Positions 1-11,603 of a stretch of 64,000 nucleotides of DNA are shown here, in pieces (position 1 is the stretch's first letter; every line of letters starts with the position of its first letter). Source of the DNA: Ditylenchus dipsaci (Eukaryota; Nematoda; Chromadorea; Rhabditida; Anguinidae); NCBI GenBank assembly GCA_004194705.1, contig SADC01001132.1, forward strand, positions 62,001 through 126,000. The letters run 5' to 3'. Under the pieces are notes generated by a model, which made no database searches, was not told the origin of the DNA, and worked only from the letters and a program-made list of their open reading frames with translations. A program made the position numbers and the translations under genes.

Positions 1-150
1 CCAATGACGCGGAAAAGTCGCAGTCGCAGTCACACTTTTCCGCGTCATTGAACACACATCAACAGTCGCAGTCACAGTCGCAGTCACAGTGTGTGTCCAA
101 TGACGCGAAAAAGTGTGACTGCGACTGCGACTTTTCCGCGTCATTGGACA
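1..150. repeat. Two nested hairpins inside the BCS1 intron
   Basis: Bases 1-50 form a hairpin whose stem starts CCAATGACGCGGAAAAGT. Bases 99-149 form a second hairpin with the same stem, and it is roughly the reverse complement of the first. Between them lies a CAGTCGCAGTCA-type simple repeat bounded by ACACAC and GTGTGT, so the whole block is also palindromic at the larger scale. It lies in the intron after the last visible BCS1 exon and may continue left of the window. No coding content. Confidence 0.8.
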
Positions 151-463
151 CGTAGTGTAATACCTTTTAAGAATTAAGTTGGCAGCCTGCTATAAGTTTG
201 GGCTTGCAAATATATTTTTTCGAATTTCAAGTCAAAATCTTATTTTCGAACAGCATAATAGGCACTAGTTGAAATAGCATATTTTGGTAAAATACCCTAA
301 AACGACCTTATTTGAGCAAATTATCCTATTTTTGAGCGAATATCTGGGATACCTGCTCTACGTTCATTTAGGTTTAGTTAAAAAACTTAATAATAATAAT
401 AATAATAAAATAATTGCACAAAACAAGAAATTTGCTTGAAAATACAATGCCAACTTGACTTAC

Positions 464-3400
464 GTTCTGCGTTTTCTCGGCTTATTGTAAGGTTGCTGAC
501 CATATGCAGATTGGGCATGAGCGAATGCTAACTGTTGCTGATTCATCGCAGTGAGCGGATGACCATATGCAAACTGTTGTTGAGCCAGCGCAGATTGCGC
601 ATGACCAGTTTCGGAAGTAGCTGCAATGTTCTTGTTTCTTTCCTCTTCTTTCAGTTCTTCCTCGCGATCCAGAAATGCGGCATCAATATCCTCAAGCAAT
701 ATCAGACTCTAAAAATGAAAACATGATTTTATCCAAAATTTTGTTTTTTATATCTATTTTAAGACTCGCTCATTGAATTGATTGGTTAGATAAATCTCAT
801 TTTTAAGGATGAGAAAAAGTTGCGCTTTATTTGCAGCTACCGAATATTCTTACTATCTAAACAGCGATTTTAACAGAGTGAGGTTTGGAGACTGATTCTG
901 ATATAGAGGATTTTTTCGTGAAACTTTTGATTCAAAGGTCACTGTTTTTGAATTCCATTATTTTTGAGTTCCACTCGAGACAATATTTATTCAAAGGCAA
1001 AGAATTTCTAAAATTTCAAATTGTCCTACGCGAAATTTTAAATTGAACAGTTATTTTGAATTTGAAGAGCAGTTTCAAAAAGCGGTTTTTCGTAAATCAT
1101 CTACTCATTAAACTGCGAAGCAGCGAAGGGTGCTCTATGGGTCGGATATTCGCCCACTCACTCACATTAAACATGATCCTGAGTAATTCCGAGTAAAATT
1201 AAAAAAAAAACGACAAAAATTGCATTTTGATTAAAAATACATATAGAGGCCTTTTTTGCCCAGCTTTAGTGATGAAAACGGGTGGAACACTATAAATGAT
1301 AATTCTTTCTTTCTCGGGTATTCGAATACCTTTCTAGGTTATTTGAAGGCAAAATGTCGAATTTCGGTCAAAAAATGGTTTTTCAGAAATGTTTGGCCTT
1401 ATCTGAAAGGAGGACAATTTTTTGCCTTGGTCCCCCTCTTGATTTTTTCTGAAATTCTTGCTTAGGCTTAGGCAAGGTAGGCCAGCGTATGTCATAAATA
1501 TCTTAGACTCACATATAAGGCTCGTGTAATACTTTAGTGGCTGTAATGAGAAATTTAAAAAAGAAGTACAAAAGCAGGACGATTTTTTTGCCTTGGTCCA
1601 CCCTGTTAATTTTTTGCAAAATTTCAGGATTAAGGCTGAGGCGAAAAAAAGATGTGTCAGCATATGTTAGGACAGACTCAAACATATCTTAGACTGATGT
1701 CTTAGATTCGTGTGATATTGCGTCCTAACATACGCTGGCCTACGCTCGCCTAAGCCTAAGGCCTAAATTTCACAAAAAATAAACAAGGCGACCAAGGCAA
1801 GAAAAACTGTCTTCCTCTCGGATAGGGACACATGTCTTTACACGCCCTAAAAAACGTTTTCTATTGTTCTAAGCAGCTACAATGGTGTTAAAAGTTGATT
1901 GAACGCAGTTTTGTGAAAAGGAAATATAATAGGGCGCTCACAATGGAGGTGCGAGATCGAGGTAAATTGTAACCCGCACGCCCCAGTCAATCAACAAGAA
2001 GGACCCGTGCAAAATTTTTTTGCAAATAAATTTCTCAGAAGACATTTTTAAAGAAAGTTGTATATGGCTAAATTAGCTAAAAGTGTAGCTGTGGAAAATT
2101 TTATTTTCACCCTGTCCTATAAAAAATTATTTGAATTTTTTTTTTGCTTTGCTTCCGCTGATGATGAACTGAGGGTACGGCGTGCAAGTGTGCCAGTCAT
2201 TTTTTCCACATGCTGCATGAAAGTAAGGCTAGAAGACAGCTTTCGCTTGCATAACTGCAGAGGAATATTCATCCGCATAGAATTCGGGTCCTTCATGGTT
2301 AGTGATGAATTACATCTAAACTTACTCGATTTGGAGGCTCATTGATAACTTTGTGCAAGTATTGGTCATTCAGAGTATTATCACTTAAAGCAATGATGCA
2401 GACATTCAATTGGAAATGACTGGCCAGAGCGGTGATAAAACTTGTTTTTCCGGTTCCTGCTGGACCATAAAGCAAATATCCTCTGCGATAAGGCACTCCC
2501 ATTTCATTGTACCTACATGAATTACACAATAAAATTAAATTAACACGACTCCACTTAATTTTTTTTATTTCGGACTTTATAAGAGACAGGTAGCTGATCG
2601 ATTATTGTAAACCATGTTTATGTCCCGTTCGAAAAAATTTTCAAAATGACTCATTTTGACCATTCACGTATTTCGAATATTATTGAGACACGTCGTTAAC
2701 TGTAGAATTTTTAGTATAATACACGAGAAATTCTACAGTTTACTACAGTTTTATTCAGGTCAAAAACTTAATTTCAGGATTTTTCCTTGATGATCGCTCA
2801 CGCCACAGTCAGTAATTAAAAAAAAAATTTAATGGAGGCATTTTATATTTGAAAAAGCACAAACCATTTTGGGAATCCATAAACTTGGAAAGGTCTTTTG
2901 TCAGCTTTTCCACGACACCATCTTCTAGAATGACACTCTCCAGAGAACGCTTATTTCGAGTTTTAACTTTTCTCTGCCATCCTACATTTGAATGGGGGTA
3001 TGGAGTGTAAATAGAAATGCCCTTTTCCATATCTTTTAATCCATCCTGAGATGCATCATCTAAGAAATTATCCCAGAAATTTGGAGGACAGCCTAAAAAA
3101 ATTTTACAATAAAATGCTTAGAAATTAATAATAATTAAAGTTAGAAGCTTATTTGAATACTAGCTTGACTGGCGCCTCTGGCGCCTTTTCGAAACTGTTT
3201 GAAAAAATCCTTAACGAAATAGCTTTATTCAGAAAAAACAGACAACAATGAACGAAAATGAGACGGAAACAGACGAAAATAAAATGGAATACTATGTTCT
3301 TGGATTTTTTTCCGATTCTTTTGCTTCCTCTTCTTCTTCGGGAACTTCTGAGCAGCTGGTCCTGGCAATTTGATGGAGCGGACATCAGCGAGAAGCAGCA

Positions 3401-6400
3401 GCGGCGTTGCTTATTTTTGGCCTAGTCAAATTAAAACCTCCTTCCACACAATATTTTTAACTTTATTTCCATTTTGGGATTAACAGCAACCTTTAAAAAT
3501 TCCCATGCACGCGCTCTGGAGACGCGACATAGGTCATCCCGTGAGTAAAAACAGGGTCTGTAAATCAATTCCTACAAATTCAGAGTCTGACCCTGACTTT
3601 TGTTTATTGTCATGGCAAAACATGGCTTGGAATGCCTAGTACAAAACAAAGGGCATTGCAAATTTGGCACTGTAGACGACCACTTGTGTTAGACGACAAC
3701 TTGAGGCACTGCATATAAACGACCAATTGGAGGCACTGTATGTAGACGACCATTTGAGGCACTGGTGTAGACGACCACTTAGAGACACTGCATGTAGACG
3801 ACCACTTGGAAGCACTGGATGTATACGACCACTGGAGGCGCACTGGATGTAGAAGACCCCTTGGAAGCACTGTGTAGACGACCACTTGGAAGCACTGCAT
3901 GTTGACGACCACATGGAGGCGCACTGCATGTACACGACCACTTGGAGGCGCTCTGGATGTAGACGACCACTTGAGGCACTGGTGTAGACGACAACTTGAG
4001 GCTCTGCATAGAGAAACCTCTTGAGGCACTGTATGTAAACGACCATTTGAAGGCACTGTATAAAGACGACTACCTGAAAGGCACTACATGTAGACGACCA
4101 CTTGGAAGCACTGTATGTAGACAACCACTTGAAGGCACTGTATGTAGACCACACTTGAGACACTGTTGTAGATGACAACTTAGAGGCACTGCTTGTAGAC
4201 AACCACTTGAAGGCACTTTATGTAGACGAACAATTGGAGGCACTGAATAGAGACGACCACCGAAGTTCCTAAAATAAGTCATAAATAGTGAGAGGAAAAT
4301 TCAAACACCATCCACAAAACCACAAATAACAGCAAAAATTATTTCTGCACCCAAAAAATTCACACAATGAATACTGAGCCACAAATAATGATTTGACAAT
4401 GAATTAGACCCATATAGTACAGGTTGGTCTCGAAAGGAATTCAAATATAGCCAAAAATAGGCAAAAATCCTCAGATTATGAAGTTTGTGACATGCTCACA
4501 GCTCCAACGGCTACACACCCGTAGGGCAAGTTTAGGCTCATTCGAAAGCTTAGGAACTGTAGTTGTGCATCGCAACAAATGCGGAGCTGACCACCGCCAA
4601 AATTTGGGGTAAAAAGGTTAGAATAGACCGAAAAAATATTTGGCGGGAATTCAAAATCCGTACAGACACAGTCCAAATACTATATAAAGATGGCAATGTC
4701 AAGCCAGGGAGTATATATAAGTGGATTAATTAAGCGAATTTCGGCACTATCCAACAGGAGGGGTTTTTTGGTCCTCCTGTTTTTTTTATCATATTTTAAG
4801 CTTTAGGCTTAGGCAAGGGTAGGCCAGCGTATAGGACAGCGTAGACTCAAACATGAGTCTCAAATATGTTGTATCATAACATACGTCATAACATGTCATA
4901 ACATACGCTGACCCACCTTTGGCTACGTCTAGAGGCTAAAATTTAATAAAAAAACAACAGGAGGAACTAAGGCGTGTGCCTTAGGCTTAATCAACCACCG
5001 CCACCCATACCCCTCGCCTTTTGTTAAATTTTCAAATTTTTGTGTTTGTGTTAGCCTTAAAGGTTGTGTTTAGCCATTCCGAATTTTCATAAAAAATCAA
5101 CAGCGTTACCAAGGCATAGTTTGGTGACTAATTTTTCACTAGAAAAAAGTGTTCCGAGCGTGAGTTACTGAAAACACATTTGAAAAATGCAAAACTTGAA
5201 TTAATCCGGAGCACTTGAACAAAAACTTGAACCTAAGCCCCAGTCAAATTAGTTTGCGGGACCTCTTTTTTCGACAAATTTCCGACGCTACTATTTCTTA
5301 CGTAAAGTATCAAAATGAATTCATTCACATTTCTACATACCGTATTCTCTCTATTAGTTCCACATGTGGGATTATTTTTCAATCGTCCGAAAATCGGAAA
5401 AATTTGGAGTGGATCTCGAGATTTTTGGGTGCTCAACCAAAATCTAAAAAGTGAAATCAGTAGAACTCGTGGGAGTTAAGAAAATGCAATAAACCGCTTT
5501 GTTAAATTTTTCTCTGAGCTGAGATACAGGTCCTCGAAGTTGCGGGTGTGGGTTTAATAGAGAGTGTGGAACTAATAGAGAGAATACGGTAATTTATATG
5601 CAATAATCTATAGATATGAAAAATTTCGAAAATAAATGTACTCATCTCCTAAGCTTATTTGGCATGGGGCTTTGGTTCAAGTGAGTAGGGGACCCTTAGG
5701 TTGTGTTTAGCCATTAATTCTTTTGTGTATAAGACTATCTCCCTAACAGCTTAAACCACCCCCTTCAATACAAACAGAAAAAATTTTAAAAAACATTTTC
5801 CGGGTAATTTAACTGTGCTTCGTAAATTAAAAGAGTCAAACTTGCCATGACCGCAGACGGCAATGGTTTTGTAAGGAAGAATATACAAACTATGTTTTAA
5901 AATAAATTTCCAGTCACGCAAGTTGGCTATTCTTTGCAAAACTTACGATAAGTAGTTAGCGTAAGTTTTTCAACTTGTCTAGTATCCACCCTCCCAGTAT
6001 TCTCATCCTGCTCCTGCTTAGTCTGATTGGAAAGAGTTTCTCTGTGAACTTGAATGAGCTGCTTCTTGTAAGAGAAAACATGAGTTTTGTCAATAGCAGG
6101 CTGATATTCCCGCTCCAAGAAGCCCTTTCCATTGGCAGCATAATTAATTGTAGAATCGACAGAAAGGTTTTTGCTCTGCCACCAACTTTGTTTTCTCACT
6201 AGACTGGCCACCCATTCGAACTCTCTAAAGATGATAATCACAAAAAAGATTGTAGACAGCAAAACAATTATCAGACAAAATTTTCAGCTATGTTTGCTAC
6301 TTGACAAACCTCAAGGACGTAGTTGACATTTTTCGACATTATTGACATTGGTTAACATTTTTTGTTGAAAAATCAGTGTTTTTCGAAGGCATTTTTTAAA

Positions 6401-7319
6401 TTTTAATTTGAACAAGGGGATGAATAGAATTCATAACCAATTTTTATAGTCGTTTTCTTTGCATAGTTTTCTTGAAAAAATGTGCACAAGCATTTTGCCT
6501 TCATTATGCTTTTTCATTCATTTCTGTCTGTCACAAAAAAATGTTAAGGATGTTTCAGAATAAATTTTTGAAAATCTATTAATGCCATTCGACTTAGCGT
6601 GGTCGATTACTGAGAGTCGTCATCATCAAAAAAGTTATGGACTCTTGAAAGTTTGGTTAAAAACCACAGGTAGGACCAAGGCATTTTAAGCGGATTTTGG
6701 TTTTTTTTGCAGGACCATGGCATGCTTACGGGTTCAAATGCTGGTGATAGCATACATAATTTCTTTGACTTTGCATGCTCTCAACACAGGTCCTTTCTCC
6801 TATATATAGAAGGTAGTAAAGTTTGGTTCTTTTTTTAGTTTTTTCAGACCCCTGAGGAAAAGTCGGTCTGAAACCGGTATGGTATATGTCTTCAAGGTTT
6901 GTCCCTTTTTTTGACATACAAACCCTGGTCTAAAAAAAAGGTGGTCATTTTTCAGTAATTAGGTTGAAAAACAAATGCCGCCCTTTGAAAATCACTTTGT
7001 TTCGATTTTGATTTCTGATTCGATACTTTTAAGTTTTGACGCATTTGAAATAAATTGTTAGAGCTTACGGATTCTCCGTGGTTATGACCAAAGTTCGCAC
7101 GAAATACTGAAAGAAGGCCTCGGATGCCATGCTGTACATCCATTTTGTGCAATAACCAATCAGACCGAAAAAAGTCACACCAATACTTCCAAACAGCAGT
7201 GGATGTGAAAGAAAGATGGCAAGCGATTTAGGAAACCAAGTAGAAGCATCACTGCCAAAACTACCAAACGAGTTAACTGTAGAGAAAGTATTTGGAGACA
7301 AGAAGCTACTAAAAGACAT
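464..7319 (-). CDS. bcs1: BCS1-type mitochondrial AAA chaperone, 5 exons, 3' part off the left edge
   Basis: BCS1 is an inner-membrane AAA protein that translocates the Rieske Fe-S protein during complex III assembly (family knowledge). Exons read on the minus strand: 7319-7069, 6224-5947, 3092-2865, 2512-2326 and 708-464. Exon 1 gives a hydrophobic N-terminal segment (FLSHPLLFGSIGVTFFGL). Exons 2-3 give the BCS1-specific region (NLSVDST; SLESVILEDGVVEKLTKDL). Exon 4 holds Walker A (LLYGPAGTGKTSFITALA). Exon 5 begins with Walker B (LILLEDIDAAF) and then has an unusual A/Q-rich repetitive insert (HAQSA, QQQLAFA, AYGQQ). Donors of exons 1, 2, 4 and 5 are GTAAG. The exon 3-4 junction is one base out of phase with the donor I chose (GTTTGT), so that boundary is unresolved or the gene is damaged. 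The start ATG (7319) lies 9 nt after a TTTCCAG acceptor. The remaining AAA half must lie left of position 1. Confidence 0.9.
1380..1812. repeat. Fold-back element with TTAGGC-containing arms
   Basis: The left arm runs from the CCTTGGTCCCCCTC motif through GCTTAGGCTTAGGCAAGG and GTAGGCCAGCGTATGT. The right arm (about 1690-1810) is its inverted copy (ACATACGCTGGCC, GCCTAAGCCTAAGGCC, CGACCAAGGCAAG). It lies in the intron between BCS1 exons 4 and 5. Related copies occur at 4740-4990 and, in part, near 19,675 and 59,830. No protein is encoded. Confidence 0.7.
3660..4268. repeat. About 27-bp minisatellite, roughly 22 units
   Basis: Tandem copies of a unit close to GTAGACGACCACTTGGAG followed by GCACTGCAT. 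Unit length varies slightly (about 24-30 bp) and units diverge by scattered substitutions. The array lies in the large intron between BCS1 exons 2 and 3. Long minus-strand open frames across it are by-products of the repeat. Confidence 0.9.
4740..4990. repeat. Second copy of the TTAGGC-containing fold-back family
   Basis: The arms are GGTCCTCCTGTTTTTT ... CTTTAGGCTTAGGCAAGG GTAGGCCAGCG at the left and CATACGCTGACCCACC ... CAACAGGAGGAACTAAGGC at the right. Same motif order as the element at 1380-1812. Intronic in BCS1. Confidence 0.65.
5338..5591. mobile_element. TACCGTATT-type MITE, copy A
   Basis: About 254 bp, bounded by TACCGTATTCTCTCTATTAG and its inverted counterpart CTAATAGAGAGAATACGGTA. 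Next to the termini each end carries the matching private sequence TTCCAC / GTGGAA. The interior contains the family motif ATTTTTGGGTGCTCAACC. It lies in the BCS1 intron. No transposase; non-autonomous by inference. The superfamily is not identified. Confidence 0.8.
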
Positions 7320-7320
7320 T

Positions 7321-7340
7321 GTTGGTGGCTGGAAATATAA
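7321..7340 (-). promoter_or_regulatory. Splice acceptor just upstream of the BCS1 start codon
   Basis: On the minus strand TATTTCCAG ends nine bases before the ATG at 7319. Such a short distance fits either a spliced-leader trans-splice site or the 3' end of a 5'-UTR intron. The sequence shows only the acceptor; the trans-splicing reading is inference. Confidence 0.4.
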
Positions 7341-7479
7341 AAAATGTGAACATTTGATAGAAACAGTACTTTTAAACAAATATCATGTTTTTTTCAGTTC
7401 ATTAAAAACCGATATATTAATACTCACGATCCCGCGTGACATTTCAGATTCTTTACTTGGAATTTCTTAAAAATAATAT

Positions 7480-8525
7480 GGAGCAAACAGTTTTTAAAAT
7501 ATCTCTTACAAAGGGATGTTATACGTTTAGGGGTGACTGCACTAGACCTCTTTTCATGCTAACTATGAATATTAGCCCAGAGCCCGGAAAAAGTGCACGA
7601 GAAAATTCCTAGTTTCGGCTTATAAACGATGGCTCACCCTGAGTCTAAGTTTTAAACCTGAAAGTAGGACGAACGAAGGGGGGGGGAGGGCCTGAGGGCC
7701 CTAACCGAACAAGACATAAAAACTATAATATTACATCAAAGGTACGAATCAGGCTGCCTAAAACGTAAAAATTTGTTTTTGTATTTTGAGACCGCTTTTT
7801 TGACGGACTTGTGTTCAGAATTGAAATTCAAAGGCATTGTCAAATTTTCAAATTCCACTTCAGACAACAAACATTTGAATGGTCACAAATTGAATTTTTT
7901 AAATTTTCTTCAAATCCTTTTTTTCTTGAATAGAATTCAAAAGTGGACAGTGCCTTAACGAGCTAAGATCCAAGTAAAGAGCCTTAAAAGTCACACACTG
8001 GAGCCGGAGCATTAAAATAATAAAAAATCACCTTTTAGAAAATATAGACAACAATTTGTGCTAATAAAAAAAGATGTTAACATATCTTATCCAACAGACT
8101 TCATCTTATCTAACAGAGATACCAATATTCATTAATTAATTAAAAATAACGGGAAAATAAAATGCAACATCAAGTTCAAAATGCAACGTCAATTTATCAA
8201 CATCGAAGAAATCCTCCCAGCTATTTGTTGCAAGGATAACAATTTCGTGAAGTTTTTTTTCCCTGTTGACTGCCTAAATTTTATTTCGAAAACACCTGTA
8301 AATAAGTGAAGTGAACATTGGGTGACAAAGAAGTTCGTGGGAGACTTTCAAGCTCATTATTTCATGTCAAACAAGCTGCACAAGATAATAACATAAAAAA
8401 GGTTTTTTAGCCCTGAGTCTCTTTTTTCTTCTTTTTTTTTTTTTTTTTTCTTTTTTCTTTCAAATGATATATAAAGCTTATTTCAAACTATGATAAGAAA
8501 TAAGAAAACAGATGAAAAATAGGAA
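7480..8525. other. Gene-free interval with a polypyrimidine tract
   Basis: I see no exon with family resemblance and no clear inverted element here. A run of nine to ten G lies at 7680-7690. A C/T-only tract that is mostly T lies at about 8418-8461. The region is AT-rich and contains only short chance open frames. Confidence 0.6.
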
Positions 8526-8790
8526 TACCGCATTTTCTCTATTAATTCCGCACTCTCTAATAAACCCACACTCTCTAATAAGTCTCCACTTTACGGACCC
8601 CATATCTCAGCCTAAAGCAAACATTTTGCAAATCTGTTTCTTGCATTTTTTGATTAGCACAAGCACTCCTGATTCCACTTATCAGATTTTTGTTGAGTAT
8701 CCAAGAATCTCGAAATCGGCCTCGGAATTTTCTGATTTTCACGGGGATGAAAAATAATCCTACATGGGGGTTTAATAGAGAAATACGGTA
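8526..8790. mobile_element. TACCGTATT-type MITE, copy B
   Basis: Ends are TACCGCATTTTCTCTATTAA and TTTAATAGAGAAATACGGTA. The interior resembles copy A in reverse orientation (CAAGAATCTCGAAATC). About 265 bp. Confidence 0.8.
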
Positions 8791-9177
8791 TAGGCTATAA
8801 GCTTTCAAGCAAATACTTCGTGTTTGAAGTTGTCCTAGAGGCCTCTTTGAAGCCTCAAATTTTTTCAGTTATGCAGGCTTAGGCTGAATCCATCAAAAAA
8901 TTTTACGTATATTTGTTTTGTTAACAGGTCAGATATGGGCGATAGGGAGATTATGTAACAAGTTCATGTCTTGGTAACAGGTGCCTGTTATGGTATCATG
9001 TCTCTTTTTTTTCCTATCTTGGTAACAGGTGCTTGTCTAAAAAAATTTCAGCCATCCAGGTGGGTATCCACCTAATCAGGTGGTGGATAACCAAGTTTTT
9101 GAGATTTCGGTGGAAGAATCTAAAAATTTGGTCTCAACAAAACCCATTTTACATTTAATAGCATGATTTTTTTGAAG

Positions 9178-9426
9178 TGCCGTATTTCCTCTTATTGCCA
9201 TCCTCTCTAATTGCCGCCGCCTAACTTCAAGTGGTCTGAAAGTTCTGTTTTTATTTACTGTTTGAGCTGTCTGAAAAGTTCCTGCGAGGGATTTCAAAAA
9301 TCTAACAGGCACTCTTTACACAGCTCAAACAGTGAATTAATAAACGAGTTTTGAACCACTTGAGGTTTGAAAAAATGACATGCTTCTAGTTGTCGCCTCG
9401 ATGCGGCAATTAGAAGAAACACGGCA
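9178..9426. mobile_element. TACCGTATT-type MITE, copy C
   Basis: Ends are TGCCGTATTTCCTCTTATTG and CAATTAGAAGAAACACGGCA, with GCCGCC near the left end and a matching GCGGC near the right. Here both outermost bases changed together from TACC/GGTA to TGCC/GGCA, so the two ends still match each other. Confidence 0.75.
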
Positions 9427-9569
9427 CACTTTTTTTTAGTTTTCAGGCCATCCAGGTATATTTACACCTGGTCAGGTGGTACCCACCCCAGGTATCAGGG
9501 TTTCAATGCCAAAAATCGTAATTTCGGTCTTTTCAAACCTGATTCCCCGCACGTTTTCACCTACAATAT

Positions 9570-10140
9570 CACTATACTACACTCTCTACAAAACATAACT
9601 CAAGGGACCGGCCAAAATATTATGTTATATAGAGTTTTATATTAAGTAGAGTTCTTTTTTCTAAAACACTTCTTCAATTATGTTATATAGAGTTTCTATC
9701 AAAACAGCTTTATTGGCCAACAATAACAATCGATATTCAAACGAACGATCAGTGGTTAACAACGAAATAATCCAAGAGGCTCTTTTGTTTTCTTTTCTTT
9801 AAGCGTTCTTGGGCTAGAAAATTGTCGAGTTCGTCGGTAAAATGGAGAACAGCTGTATCCCCGGTGTTCTCATTCGCGCATCGCTAAAAGAACTCGTGTG
9901 CGGCGGTTGCTTATTCTCTGGTAACTGGCGGCACTGGCTCTTCTTCGACCTCGATCACTTCAGTGTCGCTCAAGCGAAAAACAATAAAGGGGAAATAACC
10001 CACGCATTACCCGCTCACTTCCGCATTCGCTTTTGAGACATCCGCCACGATTTCTGCCAGAGTGATTGTTTCACCGGTTACCACCTGATCGTCTACCACC
10101 TCCTTACACCAGCTCAATTGCGTAATAAATGTAACTTAGA
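9570..10140 (-). pseudogene. Tigger-like (pogo/DDE_1) transposase C-terminal remnant
   Basis: Read on the minus strand from about 10,130, the frame gives TITLAEIVADVSKANAEV, then EVIEVEEEPVPPVTRE, stop, ATAAHEFF, stop, and ENTGDTAVLHFTDELDNF ... QKSLLDYFVV. This follows the order of the better-preserved tail at 28,329-29,087 (TLAEIVEDVTRTEAES, ISRLEAQRAFAIARQYVEEN, DPAMLRHTDAMDDYF). In-frame stops show it is dead, and the catalytic domain is missing. Flanking TATGTTATATAGAG motifs (9620-9690) look like degraded element ends. Confidence 0.7.
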
Positions 10141-11200
10141 TCTGTACGCAGTTCTGCATTCGAACAGAAAATTTTTAAAATTCGTCTGCCACAAAATTTT
10201 CTTTATGAGAAAGCCGAAATTTTGAAAAAAAGTCGAAAGTTATTTTGGAGAAACTTTAAAAAATCGCTGATTTTTTTTAATGTATTACCTGTATTCTTCA
10301 TGATGTGTAGCCTCACAATCGAAAAAAACCCTTTCTAGGGTCCCCAATGTTACTACCGTGGCCCACCCCTTCAAAGTTCGTAACTGCGAGTTAGCTTAAT
10401 TTAATCTTATTATGTTGGAATTATTTTAGAAAAGCCACTATATAGCTCGAAACACCTGTTGACTCATTTTTACGAGGATTTCCGTTACTTACACTGATTG
10501 AAAATTTTATTTAGAGATTAGCAATCAAGGAAGAAATTAAGTTTTCGTAGTAGCGTAGTTCACTTTTAGAATAATTTTCAAAAACCAGAAAGTTGAGATA
10601 CGATATTCTGAATAAAAACAACTTTTTAAAAAATGACCAAAATTTTATTTTTTCGGATTTTGGCTACTTTGGCTACATTTAAAAAGTCATGTTTCAATTC
10701 TCATTCACTTTTTTAACGTTTGGCTATAAAGTGGTCTTCTTTAATCCCCCTCCTCTCCAAATACAGCCCTGATAAAAATGTTTGGGCGATAATTTAAAAA
10801 CCATTTTTTTTATAATTTTCCTATATTTTTCACCTTGGGAGCCAAGGCAAAACCAAAACAAAAAAACAATTTTTTAAAAAGCAGTGTTTTTGTGCCGTTT
10901 CAAAGCACGAGAATCAATATGAGCCGGGTCCTGTCCCCTTAAGGAAAAGTTAACTTTGCGCTGGCTGGGAAGGGGGGGGGCTCTAGCCCCTCCACCCCCG
11001 TCAGATTTTTTTGGCTACGCTTCTGGCCCTAATATGTATGTTTTTTTTTAATTTTTTCGGTGTTGTTTACCGAAAAAAGACTCTTTGTGATGTATTATGT
11101 GTTTTACTTGTCTGCGTAGTGGTTTTTTAATGGGTTTTGGCAGGATGTTATGCTTGACAAAATAATTTACATGTAAAAGCAGAACCAATTCTAAGAACCA
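10141..11200. other. Gene-free interval with a diverged half of the 12.6-kb fold-back repeat
   Basis: No exon recognised. At about 10,790-10,995 lies a one-armed, diverged copy of the repeat whose two-armed form is at 12,596-13,505 (shared blocks: CACCTTGGGAGCCAAGGC, AGCACGAGAATCAATATGAG, GGGTCCTGTCCCCTTAAGG). The rest is AT-rich sequence without visible structure. Confidence 0.55.
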
Positions 11201-11204
11201 AGAC

Positions 11205-11445
11205 TTAAAGGGGCATGCTCGTGCGTTAAGGCGCGAACCATCAGTTTTTTTCGAATTTTTTCGAGTCGTCCCATTTTTCACTCGTTCTGCGTCAAATCTG
11301 ATATAGATGACCTTATACTGCTTTTATAAACTAGACAGAAAACTTAAAAAATCTAGACTAGAACGAATGTAAAAATTTATCGAGAAAGAGAAAAACTGCT
11401 GGTTCGCGTCTTTTCTCCCCATCGAGCACGATCATGCCCCTTTAA
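11205..11445. mobile_element. TTAA-flanked MITE (piggyBac-like), intact
   Basis: The termini read TTAA-AGGGGCATGCTCGTGC and GAGCACGATCATGCCCCT-TTAA. Inside them the ends also match at GCGCGAACCA and TGGTTCGCGTC. TTAA target duplications are the hallmark of piggyBac-type insertion (family knowledge). No ORF, so non-autonomous. Same family as 27,852-29,412 and the diverged copy at 15,151-15,386. Confidence 0.8.
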
Positions 11446-11502
11446 CGAAATTCTAAGATCCAGAATTTCGTTAACTGTAGTAATGATCATAAGTTTAAAT
11501 TA

Positions 11503-11603
11503 CAGTCAAACCTCTATATAGCAGCCCTCCATATTGCATCCACCTCGATGTTGCATCCAGGCAGGGCCGGTCAGTTGCGGAATGGAGTATAGAGGTTTGA
11601 CTA
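11503..11603. mobile_element. Short TA-flanked MITE with Tigger-like ends
   Basis: About 100 bp between TA-CAGTCAAACCTCTATATA and TATAGAGGTTTGACTA-TAG. Inner sequence includes GCAGGGCCGGTC. The inner block recurs at 59,514-59,681 (GACCGGCCCTGCC). TA duplication and CAG termini fit the Tc1/mariner-pogo group. Confidence 0.7.

Noticed and set aside
1440..1470. TTAGGC repeats as an interstitial nematode telomere
   Set aside because: Only two consecutive units, and they belong to a fold-back repeat seen at 4,800 and elsewhere; not a telomeric array.
3610..4282. Overlapping long minus-strand open frames of 70-188 codons
   Set aside because: They are produced by the 27-bp minisatellite; the peptides are the unit translated in successive frames and shift with unit-length changes.
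5751..5939. Minus-strand frame next to BCS1 exon 2, first considered as an exon
   Set aside because: BCS1 exon 2 ends at a GTAAGT donor at 5,946 and splices in phase to the family-matching exon at 3,092, so this is intron.
7216..7470. Plus-strand 84-codon frame over BCS1 exon 1
   Set aside because: It is the antisense shadow of BCS1 exon 1.
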